A DNA stretch of 41,722 bases from an uncultured Bacteroidales bacterium (GTDB lineage: Bacteria; Bacteroidota; Bacteroidia; Bacteroidales; UBA932): contig CAKUPC010000013.1 in assembly GCA_934675095.1 (NCBI GenBank), positions 1 to 41,722 on the forward strand, read 5' to 3'. This document shows positions 1-7,689 of this stretch, piece by piece; within the stretch, counting starts at the first letter, position 1; the number at the start of each line of letters is the position of its first letter. The notes beneath the pieces are model-generated. The model was given only the letters and a program-made list of their open reading frames with translations, had not been told where the DNA came from and ran no database searches. A program made the position numbers and the translations under genes.

Positions 1-1149
1 GCATTGGAGTATCAAAACCATCTTTCTCACTGCTTTTTATAGACGACACTCGGCCTTGTGAGTCATAACTTATATTGACGTGTGCACTATAACCGTCTTG
101 GGCGCAATAAATTTCAATCTTGGAAATCAGCCGGCCGCCAAGACGCGCGGGAGTTCCGTACCAGTGCCGCCCGTCGTGGACAACATAGGGCTTCACCATG
201 GTCGGGGTGATGCCATCCGGGACCGCAAACTCACAGGAAACTTTCCTGCCAGTCGCGGCGCCATCCATGCCCGAGACTGCAACTTTCCTGTGCTCGACGG
301 GCTCGACATCGGAAGAGCCGCCGAAGAGCGCGAATCCGGCTTCAGAACAGCGGAGCAGGCTGGACGGGTTCATATCCGACTCCACCTGCACGGTCTTCCC
401 GGTCTCCACGCCGCCGCCATCGACTTCGGCCTTGACACCCTTATTCTTCGGAAACACGCTCATGCTCAGACTCGGGATGTCGAAGGTGCGGGTTTTGGAG
501 AAGCGCCCGTTTTCGGAGCCGGGAAGTGCCTTGAAAAGGAGCGACTCGCAGTAGAGGGAAAGACCAAGGGACGGCTGTATCGAAACCTCCGGGTTTGAGA
601 CGAGCAGGCCGTCGTCATCCATGGAGACTGCCGCTTCTGCCTCGAATGAGGCTCCAGCACCGGCTTCCGAGCCCACGGCAAGCACTTCTCGAACTGGTAG
701 CGCATGGATGCGGATATCTTTGATTCGGCTGAGGCCTCAAGTTCCATTCTTGCGTAGAGGCTAGGGACAATCGCGATTGGGGTGCCGGGTATCAGAACCG
801 GCTCGGTTCTCAATGTCAGCAGGTCTCCATCACGTCCGACTTCGACAATTCTGCCCGCGAAGCCGTGAGGGGTAACTTCAGTGACGGGACAGCAGAGTAT
901 CCTGCCCTCGGAGAGGTCATATTTGCCGGACGACGACATCACGACGTCGTCCTCTCCGCATGAGACAATCAGCCACGCGTCGCTTTCGCCAATCAGAACC
1001 ACCTCCTTGGCGAGGACAAATTCATTGGCCGTCGGATTGTCTGTCCGTTCGCTGCCTGTCTTGTCGCATGACGCGAAAAATGCGAACATTGTCAGAAGCC
1101 CGGTCAGGATTCTTATCACACAATGTTTTATGCACATATAATTTTCCAT
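1..1149 (-). pseudogene. Frameshifted lipoprotein gene, 3' end outside window
   Basis: The N-terminus has a hydrophobic signal segment followed by a lipobox-like FFASC, so the product is predicted to be an exported lipoprotein. The frame from the start stays protein-like to about position 690 and then turns into an Arg/Ser/Pro-rich, shadow-like peptide. A different minus-strand frame is open from about 688 to base 1 without a stop and reads as a sensible protein (for example EVLAVGSEAGAGASFEAEA, and near the left edge ISYDSQGRVSSI). The two frames join if one TC of the TCTC at 687-690 is removed, which restores RYQFEVLAVG. This is therefore a 2-bp insertion: a real pseudogene or a sequencing error. 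The start is taken as ATG at 1149; a TTG at 1164 and an ATG at 1137 are alternatives. I do not recognise the family. The late part faintly resembles Bacteroidales cell-surface proteins with YD-type repeats. Confidence 0.7.
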
Positions 1150-1178
1150 ATTTCTAATTTCCAAAGGCTTTCCGATGC

Positions 1179-2615
1179 CTAGCCCTTGGTCAGGATGCCC
1201 TTGGCCATGTCATTCACCGCATCGACATCAAGCGGTTCAAGGACAAGCGGTTCCCGTTCAAAGTCCAGAAGAAACTGCATATAGTTAGGCAAGGTCGTAA
1301 GATTTCCTTCCCGTCCGACATTGAAATCTCCGAATTTGAGAACATGGCTGACATGATATTTCTCAGGATGCTTCAAAACAGTCTTGACACTTTTAGCCTG
1401 AGCGGATTTGGCCTTGACCTCAATCGGAACGCACTCCCCTTTCATTCGAACCAGGAAATCAAGTTCCAGTCCGGAGTCTTTCTGAAAATAGTACAAGTTC
1501 TGACCTTTCTTATGCAGCGTGTCAGCCATCAGGTTCTCGTAAATTGCGCCCTTGAAGCCGCCGAGGTTTCCCTGAAGTATGTCCGCCTTCACGCCCGTCC
1601 CCAGCATTTCCACCAAAAGTCCTATGTCTGTCATATAGACCTTAAAGACATTATCTTTGACATTGCCGGACAAAGGGAGAGTGGTGATGTCAGTATTATA
1701 GCAGCGACAGATGATTCCGGCATCCTCCAGCCACTGAATGGAGCCTAAAAAAGCTTCCCCGCGTCCTCCGGGTTTTACGGTGCTATACTGAAATTTCTTG
1801 TTCTCTTTTGCCAGCTGCCCCGGAATTGAATTGAAGCACTCCCGGATATGAGGCTTATCCTTTTCCGGAGCATATTTGACCATATCATCACGATATTCCT
1901 TGAGTATGGACGCGTGAACTCGGCTCACTTCATTCAGATTGTTTGTGCCAATGAAGGCATTGACAGCAGCGGGAAGCCCACCTACGACGATATAAAGGTT
2001 CAAATATCTCTTCATTGCAGTATGTATGCCGGCAGGAACAGGCGACTCTGCATCATAAAATTTCCGAAGAGCGTCAATCACCTCGTCATTCACTCCTATT
2101 GCCCAAAGAAATTCTTCAAAATCAAGAGGATACATTTCAACAATATCCTCACTTCCGACAGGGACGGAGTTGATTCCGAGGCTTTCTTCGACAGCCCGCT
2201 TCCGACGCTCTTTCTTCAGTTCGTCGCCATAGCCCTGAACCCCGAGCAACGACCCGGTGGCAATGACATCAAAACGTCCGTCTTCTCTGAAAAATTTCAA
2301 AGAAGTCCTCGCCTCAGGACATTCCTGTATTTCGTCAAAGATGAAACAGGTTTCACCCGGTTCAAAAACCAGCCCTCTTATCTGTGCCGAAAGGTTCAGC
2401 AATATTGAGTCGACATTCTTTGAATCAAGGAAGGCTTTTATCCGCTCCGGTTCCTTTATGAAGTTTATATAGACTACATGCTTGTAATTAGCGTCGGCAA
2501 AATGTCTCGCAATAAATGTCTTTCCGCACTGGCGAATGCCCATAATCATCAATGGCTTATGTCCCGGCGTATGTTTCCACTCGTGCAGAGCGGTCTCGAT
2601 TTTTCTTTTCAGCAT
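1179..2615 (-). CDS. AAA_14/DUF4143 family ATP-binding protein (copy 1)
   Basis: This is a 478-residue P-loop ATPase of the archaeal-type AAA_14 plus DUF4143 family, which is very common in Bacteroidales and has no settled function. Walker A is GIRQCGKT at residues 26-33 and Walker B ends in FDEIQ with Asp94 and Glu95. A TGSLLG sensor-like motif follows. The C-terminal DUF4143 part contains GLELDFLV followed by IEVKAK, which looks like the D-x(n)-ExK core of a PD-(D/E)XK nuclease fold. The gene is clearly less GC-rich than the flanking genes, consistent with horizontal acquisition. Its promoter and a four-copy 33-bp-period repeat lie immediately upstream, and the predicted 5' UTR is only about 17 nt. 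It follows the short-chain dehydrogenase gene on the same strand but has its own promoter. Confidence 0.9.
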   Translation of the reverse strand: MLKRKIETALHEWKHTPGHKPLMIMGIRQCGKTFIARHFADANYKHVVYINFIKEPERIKAFLDSKNVDSILLNLSAQIRGLVFEPGETCFIFDEIQECPEARTSLKFFREDGRFDVIATGSLLGVQGYGDELKKERRKRAVEESLGINSVPVGSEDIVEMYPLDFEEFLWAIGVNDEVIDALRKFYDAESPVPAGIHTAMKRYLNLYIVVGGLPAAVNAFIGTNNLNEVSRVHASILKEYRDDMVKYAPEKDKPHIRECFNSIPGQLAKENKKFQYSTVKPGGRGEAFLGSIQWLEDAGIICRCYNTDITTLPLSGNVKDNVFKVYMTDIGLLVEMLGTGVKADILQGNLGGFKGAIYENLMADTLHKKGQNLYYFQKDSGLELDFLVRMKGECVPIEVKAKSAQAKSVKTVLKHPEKYHVSHVLKFGDFNVGREGNLTTLPNYMQFLLDFEREPLVLEPLDVDAVNDMAKGILTKG

Positions 2616-2638
2616 TTTGGAATAATGTCATTCGAAGG

Positions 2639-2668
2639 CAAATTTACATTTTCCCAACGACTTTTCAA
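2639..2668 (-). promoter_or_regulatory. Promoter of AAA_14 ATPase copy 1
   Basis: On the minus strand TTG (2668-2666) is followed after exactly 19 bases by TAAATTTG (2646-2639), an exact match to the Bacteroidota consensus TTG-N19-TAnnTTTG. Transcription should start near 2632, shortly before the ATG at 2615. The promoter spacer contains the last copy of the 33-bp-period repeat, so a protein bound there would occlude RNA polymerase. Confidence 0.75.
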
Positions 2669-2762
2669 TGCCTAACCGCACTTTTTCCAACGACTTTTAT
2701 CAAAGCCGTCGCATTTTTTCCAACGACTTTACATGATTTCCTCACACTTTTTCCAACGAATT
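2648..2762 (-). repeat. Four-copy, 33-bp-period repeat upstream of ATPase copy 1
   Basis: On the minus strand the core TCGTTGGAAAA or TCGTTGGGAAA occurs four times, with repeat starts at 2760, 2727, 2694 and 2661. The spacing is exactly 33 bp each time. The interiors between cores are poorly conserved, so this is a phased motif array and not a simple tandem duplication. Read as protein it would give KVVGK every 11 codons, but the frame is interrupted by stops. The first copy directly abuts the stop codon of the upstream dehydrogenase and the last lies inside the ATPase promoter. Confidence 0.85.
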
Positions 2763-3669
2763 AGACCTTGTCGAGGACATTTTTCCGAAGGACAGGGGTG
2801 TGGGCAATCCAATAGACGCAGTGCTGCGGGAGGATGGAGCAGAATACCACGGCGAGCTTGGCTATGACAGTCGGGATGATGATGCGCTGACCGCGGAACA
2901 TGGCTGAGAGAGCCTTGCGGACGAGAGTCTGAGGGTAAATCATCACGCCAAGGTTATGGGCGAGCCTGCGGAGGTTCGGGGCGAGCTTGATGAGCGGGGT
3001 ATCGACGGCGGAAGGGCATACAGTGGTGACGGTCACGCCGTAGTCGCGCATCTCGTGCCAGAGGGAGGTGCCAAGGCTTTTTAGGTAGGCCTTTGTCGCA
3101 GAATATGTTGAAATTGTCGGATAGGGAAGATATGCCGCGAGCGAGGCCATGATGAGTATGCGTCCGACCTCTCCCCTCCTGAGACGGCCTGCCCTGCGTG
3201 CCTTGCGGCTTCCCGGCTGGGCTCCGGCGGCAACGGCTGCGGCAACTCGCTCAGCTGAAAGCGCTTCCGCACGCTCCTTCATGTCCTCTCCGAAAAGACG
3301 GCAGAGATGGGTGGTGGCGAGACAGTGGACTCCGACAATAAGATCCACCTTCTGCGCCGGTGTGTTGAAGAGTTTGTTGAACACCAGCATTCCGGCGTTA
3401 CTTATCAGAATGTCAACGACATATCCATTTTCCTTCGTCCAGTCGTACAGAGCCTGCGAGTTCTCGGACTTCGACAGGTCGGCATAGTACGGAACCGCCG
3501 ACACGCCATATTCCGAGCGGAGCATTTCGGCGACCTTGCGGTTGTCCTCGTCCCTGTTGCTGACAACGAGGATGTTGTGTCCCTTTGCCGCCAGCTGTTT
3601 CGCATATTCGAGGCCCATTCCTGACGACGCGCCGGTCACGAGGGCAAATGTGTTCTGTGATTTTTCCAT
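2761..3669 (-). CDS. SDR family NAD(P)-dependent oxidoreductase
   Basis: This is a classical short-chain dehydrogenase/reductase of 302 residues. It has the nucleotide-binding TGASSGMG at 12-19, NAG at 91-93, and the catalytic Ser176, Tyr189 and Lys193 in the order S-x12-Y-x3-K. An Ala/Arg-rich stretch at about 134-166 (with RKARRAGRLRRGE) is inserted just before the strand carrying the catalytic Ser and is unusual for the family. The C-terminus is hydrophobic (about 265-295), suggesting membrane association as in ketosphinganine-reductase-like SDRs. The substrate cannot be deduced. The start is set at the ATG preceding EKSQNTFALVTG; the upstream open frame lacks family similarity. A TACTTTTG box about 55 bp upstream may be its promoter. 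Confidence 0.88.
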   Translation of the reverse strand: MEKSQNTFALVTGASSGMGLEYAKQLAAKGHNILVVSNRDEDNRKVAEMLRSEYGVSAVPYYADLSKSENSQALYDWTKENGYVVDILISNAGMLVFNKLFNTPAQKVDLIVGVHCLATTHLCRLFGEDMKERAEALSAERVAAAVAAGAQPGSRKARRAGRLRRGEVGRILIMASLAAYLPYPTISTYSATKAYLKSLGTSLWHEMRDYGVTVTTVCPSAVDTPLIKLAPNLRRLAHNLGVMIYPQTLVRKALSAMFRGQRIIIPTVIAKLAVVFCSILPQHCVYWIAHTPVLRKNVLDKV

Positions 3670-3723
3670 ATCGTTCAGTGCAAATCCTGCCGGGGAAAAT
3701 ACTCGCCCCGACAAACAAGATTG

Positions 3724-3731
3724 CAAAAGTA
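3724..3731 (-). promoter_or_regulatory. Possible -7 box for the SDR gene
   Basis: TACTTTTG on the minus strand matches TAnnTTTG and lies about 55 bp before the SDR start codon. No TTG lies at the expected 19-20 bp distance, so the call rests on the -7 box and position only. On the opposite strand TAACTTCG at 3766-3773 is a one-mismatch candidate for cysS. Confidence 0.4.
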
Positions 3732-3863
3732 CGAAAATATTTGCGAACATACGAGGCAAAATCACTAACTTCGCAGGTTGAGCGACCCGATTCGGGCTCT
3801 GCCCGCCGACTCCTATCGGGAATACCGATGCCTCAGAAAGTATGAATATAAAAATATAAGGAT

Positions 3864-5450
3864 ATGAGAAATTTATACATCACCGACACCTTGTCTCGAA
3901 AAAAGGAACTTTTTGAGCCGATTCATCCCGGGCGCGTGGGACTCTATGTCTGCGGGCCGACGGTCTATGGGGAGGCGCATCTCGGGCACGCGCGTCCGGG
4001 AATAACCTATGACGTTCTGGTGCGCCTGCTCAAGCACTTGGGATATAAGGTACGGTATGTCAGGAACATAACTGACGTAGGGCACCTTGTCGGAGACGCT
4101 GACGAGGGCGAGGACAAGATTGCCAAGAAGGCAAAACTGGAGCAGCTGGAGCCGATGGAGGTCGTTCAGAAATATACGCTCGCCTACCATGAGTCCATGC
4201 GTTCGCTGAACGTCGCGCCGCCGTCGATTGAACCGAGGGCTTCGGCGCATATCATTGAGCAGGAGGAACTTGTGAAAAAAATACTCGACTCAGGGTATGC
4301 CTACGAGAGCAACGGCTCCATTTATTTCGACGTCGTCAAGTACAACCATGACCACCGCTACGGCATCCTCTCAGGACGCACGCTCGACGACACCCTCGAA
4401 GGGACGCGCAGCCTCGACGGGCAGGAGGACAAGCACGCGGCATACGACTTCGCGCTGTGGAAGAAGGCGGCACCGGAGCATCTGATGAAATGGCCGTCTC
4501 CGTGGGGCGAGGGCTTCCCGGGCTGGCATCTGGAGTGCTCGGTGATGAGCGAGAAGTATCTCGGAAAGGAGTTTGACATACACGGCGGCGGAATGGACCT
4601 GATGTTCCCGCATCACGAGTGCGAGATTGCGCAGAACGTGGCCTCACGGGGCTGCGTGGGCGTAAAGTACTGGATGCACAACAACATGATTACCATCAAC
4701 GGCAAGAAGATGGGCAAGTCGCTCGGCAACTTCATCACTCTCAGCGAGCTGTTCGCCGGCACTCATCCGCTTCTCGAACAGGCTTACAGCCCGATGACCG
4801 TGCGCTTCTTCATCCTTCAGGCACATTACCGCAGCACGCTCGACTTCAGCAACGAGGCGCTTCAGGGCGCGGAGAAAGGAATGAAGAGGGTGATGCAGGC
4901 CTACCGCGACCTCTGCACGCTATGCAAGGCCGCCGGCGTGGAGCACGTCGTGAAGGGCGAGAACGGCGACGAGGCCGAGGCGCTGAAATACGGCGAGTTC
5001 ATCACCGACATCGCGCCGGATTCGTTCGAGGGATTCGGCTGCTCCGAGGCGGTCGCAAAGCTCTGCGAGGGAGTCTATGAGGCTCTGTGCGACGACCTCA
5101 ACACCTCCGTGGCACTTTCAGGGATTTTCGAGGCCGTGAAGATGATAAACACGGCAAAGACCGCGAAGGAAGGCCAGCCGGGACACCTCACGAAGGCCGA
5201 CCTTGAAATCCTGCTCCGTCTGTTCGACGACATAGTCTTCGGTGTGCTCGGACTCAAGGACGAAGAGGTCGAGGGCGGCGGAAAGTCGATGGAAGTAATT
5301 GACGGGCTGATGAATATGGTGCTGGAGGAGCGCAGGGCGGCCAAGGCGGCCAAGGACTGGGCAACGAGCGACAGAATCCGTGACGACCTCAAAAAGTTAG
5401 GTATCATAATAAAAGACACAAAGGAAGGCACCGAGTGGAATTTGGAATAA
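3864..5450 (+). CDS. cysS: Cysteine--tRNA ligase
   Basis: This class I aminoacyl-tRNA synthetase charges tRNA-Cys in the cytoplasm. The 528-residue protein opens with the family signature [16 protein letters not shown]: Cys30 is the first zinc ligand and HLGH (39-42) is the HIGH motif. Later come the WHLECS and FPHHECE zinc-ligand segments and the KMSKS motif in the form KKMGKS at about residue 275. The C-terminal anticodon-binding helical bundle is complete. It ends one base before the exonuclease gene, so the two are probably cotranscribed. The upstream region holds a CCCGA-tt-CGGG hairpin of unknown role. Confidence 0.97.
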   Translation: MRNLYITDTLSRKKELFEPIHPGRVGLYVCGPTVYGEAHLGHARPGITYDVLVRLLKHLGYKVRYVRNITDVGHLVGDADEGEDKIAKKAKLEQLEPMEVVQKYTLAYHESMRSLNVAPPSIEPRASAHIIEQEELVKKILDSGYAYESNGSIYFDVVKYNHDHRYGILSGRTLDDTLEGTRSLDGQEDKHAAYDFALWKKAAPEHLMKWPSPWGEGFPGWHLECSVMSEKYLGKEFDIHGGGMDLMFPHHECEIAQNVASRGCVGVKYWMHNNMITINGKKMGKSLGNFITLSELFAGTHPLLEQAYSPMTVRFFILQAHYRSTLDFSNEALQGAEKGMKRVMQAYRDLCTLCKAAGVEHVVKGENGDEAEALKYGEFITDIAPDSFEGFGCSEAVAKLCEGVYEALCDDLNTSVALSGIFEAVKMINTAKTAKEGQPGHLTKADLEILLRLFDDIVFGVLGLKDEEVEGGGKSMEVIDGLMNMVLEERRAAKAAKDWATSDRIRDDLKKLGIIIKDTKEGTEWNLE

Positions 5451-5451
5451 T

Positions 5452-6225
5452 ATGATAAAGTTTATTTCGTGGAACGTGAACGGGCTGCGGGCCGTTTGCG
5501 GGAAAGGGTTTGCGGAAACATTCGCCGGGTTTGACGCTGATTTCGTGTGCATACAGGAGACAAAGCTTCAGGCGGGACAGATTGACCTTGAATTTCCGGG
5601 CTACCGCAGCTACTGGAACTATGCCGACAGGAAGGGATATTCCGGAGTCTGCGTATATACGAGGATAGAGCCGCTGGCGGTGCATTACGGCATCGGGCGC
5701 GACGAGCACGACCACGAAGGGCGCGTCATAACCCTCGAAATGCCGGATTTCTACCTCGTATGCTGCTACACCCCGAACTCCCAAAACCCGGACACTCCGG
5801 GAGAACTGCCGAAGAGGCTCGACTACCGGATGGAGTGGGAGGATGCGTTCCGGGAATATCTCAACGCGCTGCATGAACATAAACCAATCATCATCTGCGG
5901 AGACCTCAACGTCGCCCACAAGGAAATCGACCTCAAGAACCCCAAGACCAACACCAAGTCGGCAGGGTTCACCCCGCAGGAACGCGAAAAGATGACCGAA
6001 CTTCTCGACAGCGGCTTCATCGACACCTTCCGTCACTTCCACCCCGACGAGCGCGACGCCTATTCCTGGTGGTCCTACCGGATGAACGCCCGCGCGAAGA
6101 ACGTGGGCTGGCGCATCGACTACTTCCTCGCCACCGCCGACCTCACCCCGCGCCTCGTCTCCGCCTCCATCCTCCCCGACATCACGGGTTCCGACCACTG
6201 CCCCGTGGAGTTGGTGATACAATAA
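5452..6225 (+). CDS. xth: Exodeoxyribonuclease III / AP endonuclease
   Basis: This 257-residue enzyme of the exonuclease III (ExoA/Xth) family acts in base-excision repair, cutting DNA 5' to abasic sites and degrading 3' ends. Visible motifs are WNVNGLRA near the N-terminus, QETKLQ with the metal ligand Glu36, GDLNVAHKEID, GWRIDYFL and the terminal SDHCPVE with the catalytic Asp248-His249 pair. Length is normal for the family. It starts directly after the cysS stop codon and ends 4 bp before the convergent ATPase gene. Confidence 0.95.
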   Translation: MIKFISWNVNGLRAVCGKGFAETFAGFDADFVCIQETKLQAGQIDLEFPGYRSYWNYADRKGYSGVCVYTRIEPLAVHYGIGRDEHDHEGRVITLEMPDFYLVCCYTPNSQNPDTPGELPKRLDYRMEWEDAFREYLNALHEHKPIIICGDLNVAHKEIDLKNPKTNTKSAGFTPQEREKMTELLDSGFIDTFRHFHPDERDAYSWWSYRMNARAKNVGWRIDYFLATADLTPRLVSASILPDITGSDHCPVELVIQ

Positions 6226-6229
6226 TTAA

Positions 6230-7483
6230 CTATCGCAGCATCCACTCCCACGCAGGAATGACTTCGGCAGTCGTGCCATCGTCAAAGGCGAGCGTTTCCT
6301 TGCCTTCAAATGTAATTATGTATCCCTTTGACAGCGAATATGCCCGCATTGCCTCTCTCAATCCTGCAATCTCACGTTCGCGTGTCTGAGGATCCGACAT
6401 ATTCCATGTCACCTGATACGCCTCAGTTATGCTCATGCCTTGTCTCACGATGAAGTCACATTCCTTTTTATCGGAATGATAGAAGACATCGAGACCACGA
6501 CGCTTCAATTCGACGAAAACCATATTCTCAAGGAACTTTCCCCTGTTTTCCGTCGCATTGAAACCGATACGGTTAATGATTGCGTTATCCACAAAATAGA
6601 TTTTCTTCGGACTCGCCATCTGTTTCTTCACGGAAGAATCGAATCTGAACAACTGGAATATGAGATAGGTCTGCTGTATATATTCAAGATAATTCTTTAT
6701 GGTTTCCGGATGCCGTATGCCGACAGCCTTGCCGAGCGACGAATATGTCACGCGCCTGGTGGCGTTGCTTGCAAGGTAGAACATAAGTTCCAGCATTTCC
6801 TTCTCATTGGTCAATCCGTTGCGTGTCAGAATGTCACGATATATGATGCTTTCGTACAATGACGAAAGATACGACGTCGAGCCCTCCTGAATATATTTCG
6901 GGAAACCGCCGTTTGTAAGGTAGTTCGAGAACTCGTTCATCATCAACGCACGGCCTGCCGTGGTATATAGTGTTTTGGCGGTAAGCACCACTTCACGCAT
7001 TTGCAGATACTCCTTAAACGAAAATGGGTATATCTCTACCTGTATATAACGACCCGTAAGGTGTGTGCCAAGTTCACGGCTGAGCATACGGGCATTCGAA
7101 CCGGTTATGATGATTTTGTTGCCTTCGTTGTACAATCGACGAACATAGCGTTCCCAGCCTTCAATGTTCTGAATCTCGTCGAAATAATATGTGTGCTGTT
7201 CGCCGAACAATTCAAAAAAGCACTCCTGAAGGGTCTGGAAATCTTCAAGCTTGAAATTCGCGAGGCGTTCGTCGTCAAAGTTGAAAAAGAAATCCCTTTC
7301 CCGCAGCCGGTCTCTGAGTTGCTGCATCAGGACAGACTTTCCGCTGCGGCGTATGCCGGACAGAATCAGAATCTCCGTAGTCTTGAGCCACTCGTCCGCT
7401 ACATAACGCTGGACATAAACTTTGTCCGACGAATGCAGCATTTCCTGCTGCTCAAGTATTATCTTCTTCAGTAAGTCTTTCAT
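6230..7483 (-). CDS. AAA_14/DUF4143 family ATP-binding protein (copy 2)
   Basis: This is a second, divergent member of the AAA_14 plus DUF4143 ATPase family, 417 residues from the chosen ATG. Walker A is GIRRSGKS at 43-50 and Walker B is YYFDEIQN near residue 100. ITGSNARML and a GRY segment follow, as usual for the family. The C-terminal part has ECDFIV followed by a YQVTWN segment, the likely equivalent of the PD-(D/E)XK-like region of copy 1. Upstream in-frame codons (TTG 7525, ATG 7510, ATG 7492) are possible starts; MKDLLKK at 7483 fits relatives best. The gene is AT-richer than its surroundings and convergent with the exonuclease gene, consistent with insertion as a single-gene unit. 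The cellular role of the family is unknown. Confidence 0.9.
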   Translation of the reverse strand: MKDLLKKIILEQQEMLHSSDKVYVQRYVADEWLKTTEILILSGIRRSGKSVLMQQLRDRLRERDFFFNFDDERLANFKLEDFQTLQECFFELFGEQHTYYFDEIQNIEGWERYVRRLYNEGNKIIITGSNARMLSRELGTHLTGRYIQVEIYPFSFKEYLQMREVVLTAKTLYTTAGRALMMNEFSNYLTNGGFPKYIQEGSTSYLSSLYESIIYRDILTRNGLTNEKEMLELMFYLASNATRRVTYSSLGKAVGIRHPETIKNYLEYIQQTYLIFQLFRFDSSVKKQMASPKKIYFVDNAIINRIGFNATENRGKFLENMVFVELKRRGLDVFYHSDKKECDFIVRQGMSITEAYQVTWNMSDPQTREREIAGLREAMRAYSLSKGYIITFEGKETLAFDDGTTAEVIPAWEWMLR

Positions 7484-7535
7484 ATACACCATATTATTCA
7501 GAAACAACATTTTCGACGAGAGCAATTCTCCTCAG

Positions 7536-7566
7536 CAAAGGTATATATAAAAGATTTTATCCACAA
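7536..7566 (-). promoter_or_regulatory. Promoter of AAA_14 ATPase copy 2
   Basis: On the minus strand TTG (7566-7564) is followed after 20 bases by TACCTTTG (7543-7536), matching the Bacteroidota promoter consensus. Transcription should start near 7529. The degenerate third repeat copy (7556-7569) overlaps the TTG box. Confidence 0.7.
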
Positions 7567-7633
7567 GAATTATCTACAAAAATCATTCATTCACAATGAA
7601 CAATCTTACATAAAACCATTCATTACAAATGAA
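7556..7633 (-). repeat. Phased palindromic repeats upstream of ATPase copy 2
   Basis: Two perfect palindromes, TTCATT-CAC-AATGAA (7586-7600) and TTCATT-ACA-AATGAA (7619-7633), lie exactly 33 bp apart. A degenerate third copy, TTTATCCACAAGAA at 7556-7569, is spaced 30 bp and overlaps the promoter. The dyad symmetry and helical phasing are typical of operators for a dimeric regulator. Confidence 0.75.
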
Positions 7634-7689
7634 CGATTTGTAGTTCTCATCTCCACCCGCTCTTGAAAGAAGCACATAGAGAGCTGGTG

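Noticed and set aside
2648..2762. CRISPR-like array
   Set aside because: Only about 11 bases are repeated, spacing is 33 bp in total, there are four copies and no cas genes; a regulatory array fits better.
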